Shown: positions 11,881-24,701 of the stretch, one piece after another
Layout of the letters: each line of letters starts with the position of its first letter
Position numbering within the stretch: position 1 is the first letter of the stretch
NCBI RefSeq assembly: GCF_902362185.1
Contig: NC_044502.1
Span: forward strand, 15,884,522-15,948,521
From: Chanos chanos
Taxonomy: Eukaryota > Chordata > Actinopteri > Gonorynchiformes > Chanidae
DNA length: 64,000 nucleotides
Direction of reading: 5' to 3'
Made by a program: the position numbers and the translations under genes
Notes under the pieces: model-generated
Told to the model about the DNA's origin: nothing
Databases searched by the model: none
The model's input: only the letters and a program-made list of their open reading frames with translations

Positions 11881-12962
11881 TAGGGCTGCCACCTTTTACA
11901 TGGAGAAATAAGGGACGCCCCTCCAAGAACCCCCCCTCCCCTCCCCCCCAACCTTTGCAGCTGTTAACTGTAGAGGAGGATTGAATTGGATTGAAAATAT
12001 GTATGTATTAGGCTGTTAAATACAAAAGGAAAAATAAATACAAAAGGATCGTTTTTTCCACTAAATTAGAGATAAAAAAAACTATTTTTAAAAGTGTATC
12101 AAGTTTGTGGCTTATGCAGGATAGACTGACAGGCTTATTTATTTAGATGTTTTAAATTGCACATTGTCATATTTATGTAATGTATCATATTTATGAATTA
12201 TAAAATAAATAACTATCTTAACCTTCAGCCAAAAATCTAAGAGAATGGATGGAATATCAGGATGATATTTGCACTGATTATTGCCTAGCTATTTGTATTG
12301 AATACTGTGTAATATAGACTAACGTAAGCTATATTATAGGCTACAGTTGGTAGACTACAATTCGACAATACACCATGTCTGCCTCGGGGGAATTCTGAGG
12401 TATAAGGAATCGAGCAATTCCACTCTATGTGGTCTGCTCTACCTGGACATGGGTAGCAGTGCTGCTTAAGGTCAGACGCCCCTCCATGGGCGACCGACAA
12501 AGCTCGATGGCAAACTGTACAGTTTGCTTTGTATTTGGCGCCAGGGAAAGGGCTCACCTACTGATCATTCAATCCAATATCTCACAGCCTCTTAGGTTTC
12601 ACCGGGCTACTTGAGACATCATTGAAATAATAAGGAATAGAAAAATACAACGACTGAGGTTACTGTTTTTAACTGGGAGCTACAAAGAAACCACTGAGTT
12701 ACACCTAATGGAGACGACGAAGGTGATGTGCAATCAAACAGCACACAGAGCTTGTTGGTCTATAGCTCACCACTGAAATTAAACTTCCCCACTCCGCTTG
12801 TAGAACTGGTTTGATTTCACCTGATGTTATGTTATTCTGAGCACTTTGACGACCTAGTGTATGAAACGACGTGTACGAAAATAGGGGACAAATCGCGTCC
12901 CTTATTGATTCAATACGGGACGCAGCATTTTATTTTCCAATACAGGACGGGTGGCAACCCTA
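11881..12962 (-). mobile_element. hAT transposon remnant (U2)
   Basis: Ends are inverted (TAGGGCTGCCACC and GGTGGCAACCCTA) and flanked by the 8-base target duplication CTCACTAC/CTCACTAT (11873-11880, 12963-12970), the hAT hallmark. The minus strand at 12557-12430 keeps a short BED-finger-like start of a hAT transposase (NCTVCHRALSVAHGG then a DLKQHC block). The rest of the transposase is absent. U1 has an unoccupied target (2069-2076), and U3 and U4 carry internally deleted versions. Confidence 0.85.
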
Positions 12963-12970
12963 CTCACTAT

Positions 12971-13726
12971 TCAAAAACAGAATCACAAACAACACTAGAA
13001 CAGACATGTTAAAATACTGATTCTGCCCAGCCAGTTCATTTTCTTACAATGTAAATAATAATGATTGTGAATAATGAGCATGATGATCTAAGAGGAACAT
13101 AAATAAATCTTATTTAGCCCGCTAAAAAACAGCAGAAAGCTAGTTCTTGCACTGTATTGGATCTTCAGATTGTTTCATTGTGTGACTACCTGCTGTTTAA
13201 GACTAAGATGATCATTACATCATTTGATAGTAGTCACTATACAACCCAGTGCTTCCTGTTTAATCCCTAATTAAAGCAACAATTGTCCTCATGCTTGTTA
13301 GCATTCGCAGACTTATGTGCATCGTATAATTGTATTTGATATGTTTCCAACTGCAACCTCTTTCAGTTAAGCTTTGCATTTAAATGTAGTATGGAGTGGA
13401 ACCAAATTTCCTTGTCTTATCTATTGTTCGACTGAATGTAAATACATGGTTTGCCATTATCTGCTGTTGTGTTGTCATCTTTCTTTCATTGTCACCTTCT
13501 TTTTTCCTTTCAAATTAGTGTGTTTTTCCTATGCTGTTTGATTATCTGCCATTGGAGAACTATCTCAGTGGGGATTACAGCTGAGCTGAATAAGGAATAT
13601 AAGTATCGCCCTTCATTCGATTTGAGCCCACTACAGTAAGAACATTCCAAGGGCAATGACCCATTAAAAAGTCTCTTTGTTGATTTCCATTTTCATTTGG
13701 AACCAGGGATAAAACACAAAGGCGCT
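12971..13726 (+). promoter_or_regulatory. Conserved TAAR upstream region (U2)
   Basis: Counterpart of 2077-2816, nearly the same sequence, ending at the ATG of TAAR B. The GTAAGA at 13636 and CAG at 13706 keep the 71-base mini-intron spacing. Confidence 0.45.
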
Positions 13727-14776
13727 ATGGATGCAATGAATTTGTCAGCCTTCAAAGGAGCTGATTCAAGCCAGTTTTGCTATCCAGCAGCGAATGACTC
13801 TTGTGTGAAGGGGACCTACAGTAAAGGAGCTCAGATCATCTTGTATATTTTATTGGTTGTAAGCATGGTGGTCACCATACTTGGTAACTTGGCAGTCATT
13901 GTGTCCATAGCGCATTTCAGACAGTTGCACACACCAACCAACATGCTTGTGATGTCTCTGGCACTTGCGGATATGCTGCTGGGAGCGTTTGTCATGCCGT
14001 TTAGCATTGTAAGGTCTGTTGAAGGATGCTGGTACTATGGTGATGCTTTCTGTTTGTTGCACTCCAGTTTTGACATGTTCCTTACATCTGTGTCCATATT
14101 CCACCTGATTTGTATAGCTATAGATCGATACCAAGCTGTTTGTAATCCGCTACATTACCCAACCAGGATAACTATACCCGTGGCATGGCTCATGATTGCT
14201 TTGAGTTGGGGTGTTGCTGCAATCTATTCTTATGGACTTTTGTATTCTAAAGCAAATATAGCTGGACTAGACGAGTTTATTGAATCAATATATTGCTTCG
14301 GGAGTTGTAATTTGTTATTTAATGCATTGTGGGGAGCACTAGACACGCTGATAGATTTTCTCCTACCATGCTCTGTCATGGCTGGATTATATGCAAAAAT
14401 ATTTTTAGTCGCAAAAAAACACGCTAAGAAGATTGGTGAAGCAGGCCTCAACCACAGAAATTGCAACAAGGAAAACAGAAATCAAATTTCTCAGAGTTCT
14501 GAGCGCAAGGCTGCAAAAACATTAGGCATTGTTGTGGGTGCATTTATCTTCTGCTGGATGCCTTTCTTTATTAACTGTCTGGTTGATCCTTATACGGATT
14601 TTGCAACCCCAAACATTTTCTTTGAAGTGTTTGTGTGGCTGGGCTACTTTAATTCTACAATAAACCCTATCATATATGCACTTTTTTATCCATGGTTCAG
14701 AAAATCGATTTATCTAATTGTTTCATTAAAGATATTTCAGACACATTCCTGTGATATAAATGTCTTTACCCCTTAA
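13727..14776 (+). CDS. taar: Trace amine-associated receptor B (TAAR12/13-like)
   Basis: Single-exon 349-residue GPCR differing from TAAR A at only five residues by my reading: V22A, V87A, M148I, A210D and S284C. All TAAR hallmarks are present, including D116 (3.32), DRY, CWMP, NPIIY and the fingerprint. D206 (5.42) is kept, and A210D places a further acid at 5.46 in the ligand-facing part of TM5. An intramembrane Asp there is unusual; it could change amine selectivity or harm folding. The start is the ATG at 13727 (G at -3, G at +4). The near identity with A, introns absent in both, points to recent tandem duplication or conversion. Confidence 0.95.
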   Translation: MDAMNLSAFKGADSSQFCYPAANDSCVKGTYSKGAQIILYILLVVSMVVTILGNLAVIVSIAHFRQLHTPTNMLVMSLALADMLLGAFVMPFSIVRSVEGCWYYGDAFCLLHSSFDMFLTSVSIFHLICIAIDRYQAVCNPLHYPTRITIPVAWLMIALSWGVAAIYSYGLLYSKANIAGLDEFIESIYCFGSCNLLFNALWGALDTLIDFLLPCSVMAGLYAKIFLVAKKHAKKIGEAGLNHRNCNKENRNQISQSSERKAAKTLGIVVGAFIFCWMPFFINCLVDPYTDFATPNIFFEVFVWLGYFNSTINPIIYALFYPWFRKSIYLIVSLKIFQTHSCDINVFTP

Positions 14777-15874
14777 CTTTTCACCAGTTTTTACTTCCCT
14801 CCCTCTGTATGTCACAAATGGCCTTCATACAGTTCAAACAAATCTGTCATGCATGTGAAAGTAAGACTATGCAGAATAACATTTTTCATAATATGGCACT
14901 TTTTCCACATAGTATGAAAGAGCATTTTTTTTCAGTATTTAAAAACACATACATTTACAAATCGCGAACAGGAAAAATTGAGAGATATAATGTGAAGAAA
15001 AAAGAAAGAAAAGGAAAGAGACTGTTAAAAATTAATGCAGAACTGTGAAGGGGGAAATAGCACCCAGCATGAAGAATCAGGAAATTAACGTTTCTATTTT
15101 CTGTCTCTGTTTAACCATCTGTGGTTCAGTCAAAAATGTTCTGTATATTCTACAGCATAATGACATTCTAGGTGCTCTCATATAAAACAACTAAAATTAG
15201 TTTTGTGGTTTATGTATTTGACTTTTTATTCGCCAAACAACTGTAATCTTTTGAATATAAAACATTTGCACAACCATTGATACACTATCGTATTTTGTAT
15301 GTTGTACATGTATTATGGCAGGTGTTAGAAATGCAATGATAGTTTCACTTCCCCTTGCCTTACTCTGTAGCTCTCTCTAAAATGCTCATACTTTTATGGA
15401 TGGAGAATGTGGAACTGCTGCTCTACTATTACTAGTAGAATAGCTTGTAATACTTTATACGTATAGAAACAAGTTGTAATATTAACACTATAATTATGTA
15501 CCTCCAATAATTATTTAATGAATCAACGTATTACAGGATAGACTGATAGGCTAATTCAGGGAGAGAGAGTAGCAACATTTCAGACTTTCCACGACTGTAG
15601 CCGTTTTCTTTAGCTATTAATTTCCCAGTAATTTTTCAATATTAATCAACTTAAAAAGATCCCCTCTTGATAGAAGAGTCCAGATACTAAAATTATAAGC
15701 CCAATGCATGAAATGTTGCTGAAAAACACTTAATGATTAAAATATACACAGTACAGAATGTTTTGCTCAGCTTATTTATCTTAAAGTTTCAATAGTGCTA
15801 TAGACAATTAAGATATAGAAGTTACGTCTAAACATTAGGGTTTGAGCCAATAGCAGTCCCTGACATTTACAGAC
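14777..15874. other. TAAR 3' flank (U2), no further gene
   Basis: Counterpart of 3867-5115. It lacks about 0.25 kb present in U1, U3 and U4 (the stretch containing TGACAGTATTAACTGCC), replaced by a short GGATAGACTGATAGGC join near 15536. Confidence 0.6.
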
Positions 15875-17600
15875 CGTTGACAAATTAAAGGAAAAACCAA
15901 CATAAAGTGTCTTAGTAAAGTGTTGGGCCACCACGAGCCATCAGAACAGCCTTTGCATAGATTCTACAAGTCTCTGGAACTCTACTGGAGGGATGGAACA
16001 CCATTCTTCCAAAAGGTATTCCCTCATTTGGTGTTTTGGTGATGGCGTTGGAGAGTGCTGTCTAACACGTCAGTCCAAAATCTCCCACAAGTGTTCAACT
16101 GAGTGGAGATCTGGTGATTGCGAAGGCCATAACATATGATTCACATCATTTTCACAGTCATCAAGCCATTCAGCGACCCCTCGTGCCCTATGGATGAAGG
16201 CATTGCCATCCTGGAAGAGACCACTTTTATCAGGACAGAAATGTTTCGTCAAAGATGATTACTCAGAACAACTTTGTATCAATTTGCATTGCATTCAGGC
16301 CTGCACCGTTCTCTTGGTGTACACCACACATGCACTTGCCCACTTGTCAAGAATATGGTGAAGGATGACTCATCTGGCCATATCACTTTTTTCCACATCT
16401 CTGTAGACCAGCGCCTATGGATTTCACACCATTGAACTCTCAAATGTGCATTCATCTTTGTAATGAGAGGTTATTGCACTGCAGCCCAACTGTGACGGCT
16501 GTGTGTGATGGCCGCACATATAGGCCACTGCATCAGTTTAGTTTCCACCTCATTTATCACATACACATGAAATCTGCAATAGACCACTACACAAACTACC
16601 TTTTGTCCTCCACAACCTTTTATTTGATTTCAGTTTCTGGGTTAAGTGCACAAACTTGGTTGCTGAAAGATTCTGTTATTCACCATTATTCATTGTTACC
16701 TGCCTAGTCATCTCTCCAGATTGGTCCGTCATGGAAAGGGGTATGTGTGGAAACACGAGCTATTTATTGGTTTCCCAGAGGCAAGGCGGAGGGTCATACC
16801 ATCATTAATTATCTGAGGAGACCAGACATCAACCAGTGTTTCCTGAATGTTCTTAATGTGTTTGTTTTGTTTTCTTTAATAAGATTATTGGTTAAATAAC
16901 CGATGTATGGTTATGTAAATTTCATTTGAATGCATTAGTTTAATTATAACCTTACATATTTATATATTAGCCATGCTCTGTTGTTTGTTACCCCCTCTGT
17001 CTGTTGTTTGGTGCGGGTCACCAAACTATATATATGTGTAGGAGCTCCCTGTGTTTGGCCTGTCCTTTAATCCTGTCTCTTGGCCCTATCCTTTGTCCCG
17101 GTGTACCAGAGCATGAGTTATCCATCCCCCCCCGTTAAAGGCTAAACTGATCTCTGCTGTTTGTAGACCTCCATTACTGGAGGCCAGAGCAGACTTTGTT
17201 TAGTTGTATGAGAATCATTTTGTTTTGACTTTATTTTGTTTCACTTTCGATTTGCAAAGTTTAATTTCTTTTTTTTTCCACAATGAACGGATGCGTTGTT
17301 CAATAAACTGCAAAGATTCTGCACTGCCACTCCTGTCTCTGTGCCCTTCTCTTGGCCTGCCCTTTACACCAACTATAAAATCCCTCTCTATGTAACTGTT
17401 TGACGGACTCTTCTTGCAGACACAGTCTGGTCATGTCCTGCATTGACATTCTCAGCCACCTAAGGAAGAGTTGCTCTTCTGTTTTCCCTAACATATCACA
17501 AAGTTTGCCCAGTGCATACATCCAGCCTCTCTGAGAAAATGTTAGAGAAGTCTTCGCCAAAATATGGAATCCAGCGGGCGGTTGTAGATGAGGTAGTTGC
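15875..17600 (-). mobile_element. Tc1-like fragment split by a solo LTR (U2)
   Basis: Same Tc1 transposase fragment as in U1, with the second DDE block clearer: GLFQDGNAFIHRARGVAEWL (16252-16070), then [15 protein letters not shown]. Intact family members read QDDNAPIH here, so a catalytic-site residue appears changed. The insert at 16491-17368 separates the N-terminal piece (17600-17374) from the rest. Confidence 0.8.
16491..17368 (+). mobile_element. Solo LTR inserted in the Tc1 fragment (U2 only)
   Basis: Starts TGTGACGGCT, ends CTTTACA, and is flanked by the 5-base duplication CCAAC (16486-16490 and 17369-17373). A TATATATA stretch near 17030 and AATAAA near 17302 followed by a T/C-rich end support plus orientation and an LTR identity, probably Gypsy-like. 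No internal genes. It is absent at the same position in U1, U3 and U4, so it came after the unit duplication. Confidence 0.8.
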
Positions 17601-18404
17601 AGTCTACAAACCAATATAGTTTTTGGCAGTCTGATCTGTGTTTCAGTTTTGAATGATTATTACACTGATTGTTACACTCATTTCAGGCATTTAAATGAAT
17701 GGGCTTCTTGAGAAAGCTCACTCTCTTGTTTTTCACTTCGTCTCAGTACAGTGTCTCTTAAAAAACACTGTGCAAACAGTGATAGAACATTATTTTGCTG
17801 TGCAGTGATTCATCAGGTAGGGAAGCCCTTGTAAGTGTGTAAATTTTGGATGGGTCGTATCAGCCTTCTTTGGTCTACTGTTATTTTACTTCAAAAACGA
17901 AAAGCTAAACCAGCAGCTTTTTGTTCTATTAATATTTGAACTAGCATTGCATTTGCACGTCTCTGAAAGTTGCTTTGAAACATAGATATGCTTTATTATC
18001 CATAACAATTTATGTCTGTGCTAAGGATAAAGTCATACCACAAAAAGGACCCAAAGGAAATGAGAACATTTTCTTTTTCATTCTGAGTGCTCTGGAAAAA
18101 TGAAGCATTTTCATATCCCATGGTAACAATAAAATTGTTAAAAGACAGGACTTCCGTATTTATTGTTTGTCTGTTTGTTTAACAGAAACATTAGAAGGAA
18201 AGTGAACTGGCATGGGGCATGTATTCCATGGGTACAAAGACAATATGCTTTTATATAATTACAAAACACCCTGCTCCATAATTTAGAGCTTTTCTGTGCC
18301 TAAAGTTTAGGAGGTTTGCAAGGGAGAATACCCGATTTTGTGCGAACTCAAACAACGCACCATATATAATTTATGCAAACATACATGCACGTATGCCCAC
18401 ACAG

Positions 18405-18436
<32 letters not shown>

Positions 18437-19168
18437 TTTTTATATAAGCAACGACTAATAAACCACTCATACAATTATGGTTCACTAACTTGTGAAAAAG
18501 TGAAGCTGCTTAAAACGTGTACTCCCACTTCTATCACCATTGGGTTCAATGTGAAAAAAAAAATCAGTTTGGCTGAAATGCCTTTGCAGAAGGTCAGTAA
18601 ACACCAATCCTGTTTGCGTGCATAGGTCATGTGACATGGGCAAGACACAAGAAATCAGGAAATTTACAGTGAGCTGGACTTGCAGCTGGAGAAAGTAACA
18701 AGAAAAACCTGTGTCTCACCAGTCTATAGAAGTTGGCGAACCGCTTCTAGGAATTTGCCCCACAATAAAGGTAAAAGGGGAAAAAAATGATCAAAAAGTG
18801 ATAAAATATCAACTGCATGCGTCCACACCCCCCAATAAAGTAATCCTTGTAAAGTGCGGCATGAATCCACACAACTGTTGTCCAACCACAAACAGAAGGT
18901 GATGCCGCATCTCGTGCTGCGCCACTTCTGCCCCCTTCCAACCTAACCAGCTGGCAGTACATAAAAAACTTTGTCCTGTCCAACCAACACCTCCAACTGA
19001 TTGGCAGACCAATAGATGGGACCTCAGTCCTTTACCTGTGTTTTCTCTATGGCTTGGTATCCGATAGACACATCTTCCAACTGTCTATTTATTAATAAAA
19101 CAATTATATCAACAAACATTTCAGTAAGTACACAAGGAAGAAAAGCAAAAAATAAAAAAAAACCACAC
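17600..19168. other. U2 tail, no gene seen
   Basis: Homologous to 5890-6534 plus 8227-9180. Contains a CA microsatellite near 18405-18433. No gene recognised. Confidence 0.7.
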
Positions 19169-19534
19169 TAAAACATATATTTTTTTAATGGGTGACCATT
19201 ACAATGTATTGTAGGATGGATGTGCAATTCCTCATCTTCTCAGACAAGTGCGGAGTCATGCAATAGTGGGTGCACCTACAAGAGTCAGGTTACTGGACAT
19301 GTTGAATGGTGAGCAAGATTAGTATGAATCAGTAAGTAAGCAAATAAATAAATAAATAAATAAACTTGGGCACCTAGTTAATATTTTTATGGCTGAAATT
19401 ACTGGAAGTTCAAAATATTCAGCTGTACGCTAAATTCTTCAACAAACCTTTCCTGTTGTACTTTAAAACAATTCAAACAACAAAACCAATGTAATTTATC
19501 AGCAGAAATGTAAAAAGAAACAACAATGAGTCTT

Positions 19535-20410
19535 ATTCAAATATGCACCATTTCATGTGCTTTGCAGGGGGGGTAACTATCTTTAGCCATGCTAAATGCA
19601 GCGTGTCCTCTAGCCTTCCAGCTAGGTAAGGAGAATTCATGGAATATGTGCAAGTTAACTGATTATTCCTAATGTTGTGTTTTTGTTTTTCATACATCTT
19701 CTTATGCTCAAACTTGGACACATCATCAGTGCTGTATCCTGGAGTCATCGGGTGCTTCTGGTCTCACAACAGACACCCTCATCCAGGCAACCTGACTGAG
19801 TTTGATCAAGCCTCAGCCTGTGTCCAAGTGGCATTCTACTCACCCCACTAGTCCCCCCTTTTCAGCCAGAGGCATCTGGATGCTTTCTCCACCACCTCCA
19901 CGTTGTTGTTGATGGCTCTTCTCCTGCTCACTCCTGTGATGCCCTGGGTTCTATAGGCCTTGCTGAGGGAATGACTTACAAACCCCCAACTGCCCACCTC
20001 CACTGGCATGCACCTGATCCTCCACCCGTTTCCGTGGCAGTCCTCCATCAGCTCCTGATACTTCACCCTCTTCCTCTCATGCACATTTTCCATCCTCTCC
20101 TCCCAGGGAGTCTGCTGTTGTCTCTGCTTGGGCATTGTGCCAAGCTAGATCTCACCCTCCCCACCCCTTTCTCCACTTCACTCAAACGGGGCTCCTTCAG
20201 ATTGAAGTATTGAAGTCTGCTGTTGGCTCTGGTGGTGTTATCAGCGCATTACATGCACTCAGTAGTCTCTTCTGGTGTTGCTGTAGGTGCGCTTATGGTA
20301 GTCGTTGATGGCGCCTCTGGAGCAGGTCAAATGGCTGGTCCTCTTCTGACCAGGGAGCTGTTTGGTCAACTTGAAGGGGTTGGCCAGGAATCCTGCTCTC
20401 TTTCAACTTA
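19535..20410 (-). mobile_element. RLE-type LINE remnant, U3 (shortest)
   Basis: Keeps the 3' region and the endonuclease C-terminal part (20135-19848: VPWEERMENVHERKRVKYQE, then GITGVSRRRAINNN) joined near 20105 directly to pre-RT sequence. RT, thumb and knuckle are deleted. Its 5' and 3' borders match those of the other units. Confidence 0.8.
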
Positions 20411-20548
20411 ATATCATTATATATATTTTTTTAAATATCAGTGTATAACAGTCCAGATTGCTCTTCAGGCTTAAAGCAGAAAGTCATAGATAGGTGTTAT
20501 ATATGGCCTATCAGAGCAATGAATTTGTACAATGCAGAACCCATTAAA

Positions 20549-20888
20549 GGGAGGCATGGTGGTTCACAGCAAGAAGGTTCCGGGTCCAATTCCCCGGCTG
20601 GGCAGGCAGGGTCCTTTCTGTGTGGTTTGCATGTTCTCCACGTGTCTGCATGGGTTTCCTCCAGGTGCTCCGGTTCACTACCACAGTCCAAAGACATGCA
20701 GGTTAGGTGAATTGGAGACACTAAATTGCCCCTAGGTATGAATGTGTGTGAGTGTGTTTGTCTGTGTGTCTGCCCTGCGATGTACTGGCGACCTGTCCAG
20801 GGTGTTTCCCCGCCTTTCACCCTATGAGCGTTGGGATAGGCTCCAGCACCCTCTGCCACTCTACCGCGATCCTAACTAGGATAAGCAT
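20549..20888 (+). repeat. SINE-like repeat (U3)
   Basis: Same repeat as 11499-11841, with a B-box-like GGGTCCAATTCC. Its 3' border abuts the solo LTR at 20891. Confidence 0.6.
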
Positions 20889-20890
20889 CT

Positions 20891-21310
20891 TGTTGGATTT
20901 TCTAGTGATTTTACAAGTAAACGAACCGGAGCAAAAGCGCGCTTGGAGAAAAGCTTTATTTGGTGGTGGTGGTGGAACCCGGCAGCAAGTCTGCTTGCGC
21001 CGCAACTTAACTCAGAGAACTGTTACCCTTATAGGCCTTTTATACCATGAAGCAAACAGACAATAGGTGTACAACGTTGCTTGATGCAAATCAGAATCGA
21101 GGCGTTAATGCTAAATTCCCCTTTTGTCTGTGATGGCTGCCATTCGCCCATTACCGGTTGTATTTTGCCTTAATCAATTGCTCTTGGCTCCAATAGTAAC
21201 GCAGCGCCAAAGGTGTGAAGCTTTCTTTGCATCTATGGTAATAAGACCATCAGGTTAAACAGTTCTCCTATCATGAACCATGTCTGTTCAGATGTCACTA
21301 TAATCTTACA
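20891..21310 (-). mobile_element. Solo LTR, about 420 bp (U3 only)
   Basis: Reads, on the minus strand, TGTAAGATTATAG through a TATAAAAGG box and AATAAAGCTT to CCAACA. Flanked by a 4-base repeat ATCT/GTCT with one mismatch. The same LTR lies in plus orientation at 53026-53441, closely similar. It is an endogenous-retrovirus or LTR-retrotransposon family, with no internal genes here. It is absent from the same site in U2 and U4. Confidence 0.8.
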
Positions 21311-21350
21311 GTCTTAAATTGTCTGTTATCAGCTGTATAATGCTCACTAT

Positions 21351-21709
21351 TAGGGCTGCCACCTTTTAATAATAGAATAAGGAATAGAAAAATACAGCGA
21401 CTTAGGTTGCTGTTTTTAACTGGGAGCTACAAAGAAACCACTGAGTTACACCTAATGGAGACGATGACCGTGATGTGCAATCGAACAGTACGCAGAGCTT
21501 GTTGGTCTATAGCTCACCACTGAAATTAAACTTCCCCACTACGCTTGTAGAACTGGTTTGATTTCACCTGATGTTATGTTATTCTGAGCACTTTGAGGAC
21601 CAAGTGTATGAAACGACATGTACAAAAATAGGGGACAAATCGCGTCCCTTATTGATTCAATACGGGACGCAGCATTTTATTTTCCAATACAGGATGGGTG
21701 GCAACCCTA
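21351..21709. mobile_element. hAT remnant, internally deleted (U3)
   Basis: Same ends as 11881-12962 (TAGGGCTGCCACC to GGTGGCAACCCTA), with target duplication CTCACTAT/CTCGCTAT. Most of the interior, including the BED-finger piece, is missing. Confidence 0.8.
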
Positions 21710-21717
21710 CTCGCTAT

Positions 21718-22447
21718 TCAAAACGAGAATCACAAACAACACTAGAACAGACATGTTAGAACACTGATTCTGCCCAGCTAGTTCATTTTCTTACAATGTA
21801 AATAATAATGATTGTGAATAATGAGCATGATGATCTAAGAGGAACTTCAATAAATCTTATTTAGCCCGCTAAAAAACAGCAGAAACTTATTTCTTGTATG
21901 GTATTGGATCTTCAGACCACCTGCTGTTTAAGACTAAGATGATCATTACATTATTTGACAGTTGTCACTATACGACCCAATGCTTCCTGTTTAATCCCTA
22001 ATTAAAGCAACAATTCTCCTCATGCTTGTTAGCATTCACAGACTTATGTGCATCGTTTAATTGTATTTGATATGTTTCCAACTGCAACCTCTTTCAGTTA
22101 AGCTTTGCATTTAAATGTAGTATGGAGTGGAACCAAATTTCCTTGTCTTATCTATTGTTCGACTGAATGTAAATACATGGTTTGCCATTATCTGCTGTTG
22201 TGTTGTCATCATTCTTTCATTATCACCTTCTTTTTTTCCTTTCAAATTAGTGTGTTTTTCCTATGCTGTTTGATTATCTGCCATTGGAGAACTATCTCAG
22301 TGGGGATTACAGCTGAGCTGAATAAGGAATATAAGTATCACCCTTCATTCGATTTGAGCCCATTACAGTAAGAACATCATGACCCATTAAAAAGTCTCTG
22401 TTGATTTCCATTTTCATTTGGAACCAGGGATAAAACACAAAGGCGCT
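21718..22447 (+). promoter_or_regulatory. Conserved TAAR upstream region (U3)
   Basis: Counterpart of 2077-2816. Small deletions shorten the stretch, including about 11 bases inside the possible mini-intron (22368-22427). Confidence 0.45.
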
Positions 22448-23485
22448 ATGGATGCAATGAATTTGTCAGCCTTCAAAGGAGCTGATTCAAGCCAGTTTTG
22501 CTATCCAGCAGCGAATGACTCTTGTGTGAAGGGGACCTACAGTAAAGGAGCTCAGATCATCTTGTATATTCTATTGGTTGTAAGCATAGTGGTCACCATA
22601 CTTGGTAACTTGGCAGTCATTGTGTCCATAGCACATTTCAGACAGTTGCACACACCAACCAACATGCTTGTGATGTCTCTGGCACTTGCGGATATGCTGC
22701 TGGGAGTGTTTGTCATGCCGTTGAGCATTGTAAGGTCTGTTGAAGGATGCTGGTACTATGGTGATGCTTTCTGTTTGTTGTACTCCGGTTTTGACGTATT
22801 ATTTTCATCTGTGTCCATATTCCACCTGATTTGTATAGCTATAGATCGATACCAAGCTGTGTGTAATCCGTTACATTACCCAACCAGGATAACTATACCC
22901 GTGGCATGGCTCATGATTGCTTTGAGTTGGGGTGTTGCTGCAATCTATTCCTTTGGACTTTTGTATTTTAAAGAAAATACTGCGGAACTAGACGAGTTTA
23001 TTGAAACAATATATTGCTTAGGGAGCTGTAATTTGTTGTTTAATGCATTGTGGGGAGCACTAGCTTTTCTCCTACCATGCTCTGTCATGGCTGGATTATA
23101 TGCAAAAATATTTTTAATTGCGAAAAAACACGCTAAGAAGATTGTTGAAGCGGGCCTCAGCCACAGAAATTGCAACAAGGAAAACAGAAATCAAATTTCT
23201 CAGAGTTCTGAGCGCAAGGCTGCAAAAACATTAGGCATTGTTGTGGGTGCATTTATCTTCTGCTGGATGCCTTTCTTTATTAACTCTCTGGTTAATCCTT
23301 ACACAAATGTTGCAACCCAAACCATTTTCTTTGAAGTGTATTTGTGGCTGGGCTACTTTAATTCTACAATAAACCCTATCATATATGCACTTTTTTATCC
23401 ATGGTTCAGAAAATCGATTTATCTAATTGTTTCATTAAAGATATTTCAGACACATTCCTGTGATATAAATGTCTTTACCCCTTAA
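22448..23485 (+). CDS. taar: Trace amine-associated receptor C (TM5-deleted type)
   Basis: Single-exon 345-residue TAAR. It has Asp3.32 (in SGFDVLF), DRY, CWMP and the fingerprint [16 protein letters not shown]. Compared with A, four residues (DTLI) are missing in TM5, where [12 protein letters not shown] reads GALAFLLP. The distance from the ECL2 cysteine to Pro5.50 drops from 20 to 16 residues and Asp5.42 is lost. TM3 (DVLFSSVS in place of DMFLTSVS), ECL2 ([14 protein letters not shown]) and ECL3 ([18 protein letters not shown]) also differ from A, all near the ligand pocket. The open frame suggests constraint, but TM5 geometry may be disturbed. The start is the ATG at 22448, with the same context as the others. 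Confidence 0.93.
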   Translation: MDAMNLSAFKGADSSQFCYPAANDSCVKGTYSKGAQIILYILLVVSIVVTILGNLAVIVSIAHFRQLHTPTNMLVMSLALADMLLGVFVMPLSIVRSVEGCWYYGDAFCLLYSGFDVLFSSVSIFHLICIAIDRYQAVCNPLHYPTRITIPVAWLMIALSWGVAAIYSFGLLYFKENTAELDEFIETIYCLGSCNLLFNALWGALAFLLPCSVMAGLYAKIFLIAKKHAKKIVEAGLSHRNCNKENRNQISQSSERKAAKTLGIVVGAFIFCWMPFFINSLVNPYTNVATQTIFFEVYLWLGYFNSTINPIIYALFYPWFRKSIYLIVSLKIFQTHSCDINVFTP

Positions 23486-24700
23486 CTTTTCACCAGTTTT
23501 TACTTCCCTCCCTCTGTATGTCACAAATGGCCTTCATACAGTTCAAACAAATCTGTCATGCATGTGAAAGTAAGACTATGCAGAATAACATTTTTCATAA
23601 TATGGCACTTTTTCCACATAGTATGAAAGAGCATTTTTTTTCAGTATTTAAAAACACATACATTTACAAATCGCGAAGAGGAAAAATTGAGAGATATAGT
23701 GTGAAGAAAAAAAGAAAGAAAAAGAAAGAGACTGTTAAAAATTAATGCAGAACTGTGAAGGGAGAAATAGGACCCAGCATGAAGAATCAGGAAATTAACG
23801 TTTCTATTTTCTGTCTCTGTTTAACCATCTGTGGTTCAGTCAAAAATGTTCTGTATATTCTACAGCATAATGACATTCTAGGAGCTCTCATATAAAACAA
23901 CCAAAATTAGTTTTGTGGTTTATGTATTTGACTTTTATTCGCCAAACAACTGTAATCTTTTGAATATAAAACATTTGCACAAGCATTGATACACTATTGT
24001 ATTTTGTATGTTGTTCATGTATTACGGTAGGTGTTAGAAATACAATGATAGTTTCACTTCCCCTTGCCTTACTCTGTTGCTCTCTCTAAAATGCTCATAC
24101 TTTTATGGATGGAGAATGTGGAACTGCTGCTTTACTATTACTAGTAGAATAGCTTGTAATACTTTATACGTATAGAAACAAGTTGTAATATTAACACTAT
24201 AATTATGTACCTCCAATAATTATCTAATGAATCAACATATTACTAAAAAGCCTAAAGTTTTAGCATGAAAAATCAGTTTGGAGATCTTAATCAGAATTCA
24301 TAGTATGACAGTATTAACTGCCTGGGTTATGGTTAAATAAGGGTTAGATTTTTGCTTTTGATTGGCTGCTGAGGTAAAATGCTTCACAACATAGCTGATG
24401 GTCCTGTTATTATTCTACAGTAAAATATAATTCAGGGAGAGAGAGTTGCAACATTTCAGACTTTCCACAACTGAAGCCGTTTTCTTTAGCTATTAATTTC
24501 CCAGTAATTTTTCAATATTAATCAACTTAAAAAGATCCCCTCTTGATAAAAGAGTCCAGATACTAATATTATAAGCCTAATGTATGAAATGTTGCTGAAA
24601 CACACTTAATGATTAAAATATACACAGTACAAAGTGTTTTGCTTAGCTTATTTATCTTAAAGTTTCAATAGTGCTATAGATATGAGATAATTAAGATATA
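23486..24700. other. TAAR 3' flank (U3), no further gene
   Basis: Counterpart of 3867-5115 with small indels. It joins the Tc1 fragment near 24702, lacking the roughly 170 bases that precede it in U1 and U4. Confidence 0.6.
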
Positions 24701-24701
24701 G

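Larger units (their letters stand above)
9181..19168. repeat. TAAR tandem unit U2
   Basis: Second paralogous unit, very close to U1 in the shared parts. It lacks the U1 solo LTR at 6535-8226: the empty site reads GGTACAAAGACAATATG near 18230. It carries its own hAT element (11881-12962) and its own solo LTR inside the Tc1 fragment. Stretches 12971-13630, 14777-15870 and 17600-19168 show no gene besides conserved TAAR flanks and the unit tail. Confidence 0.9.
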
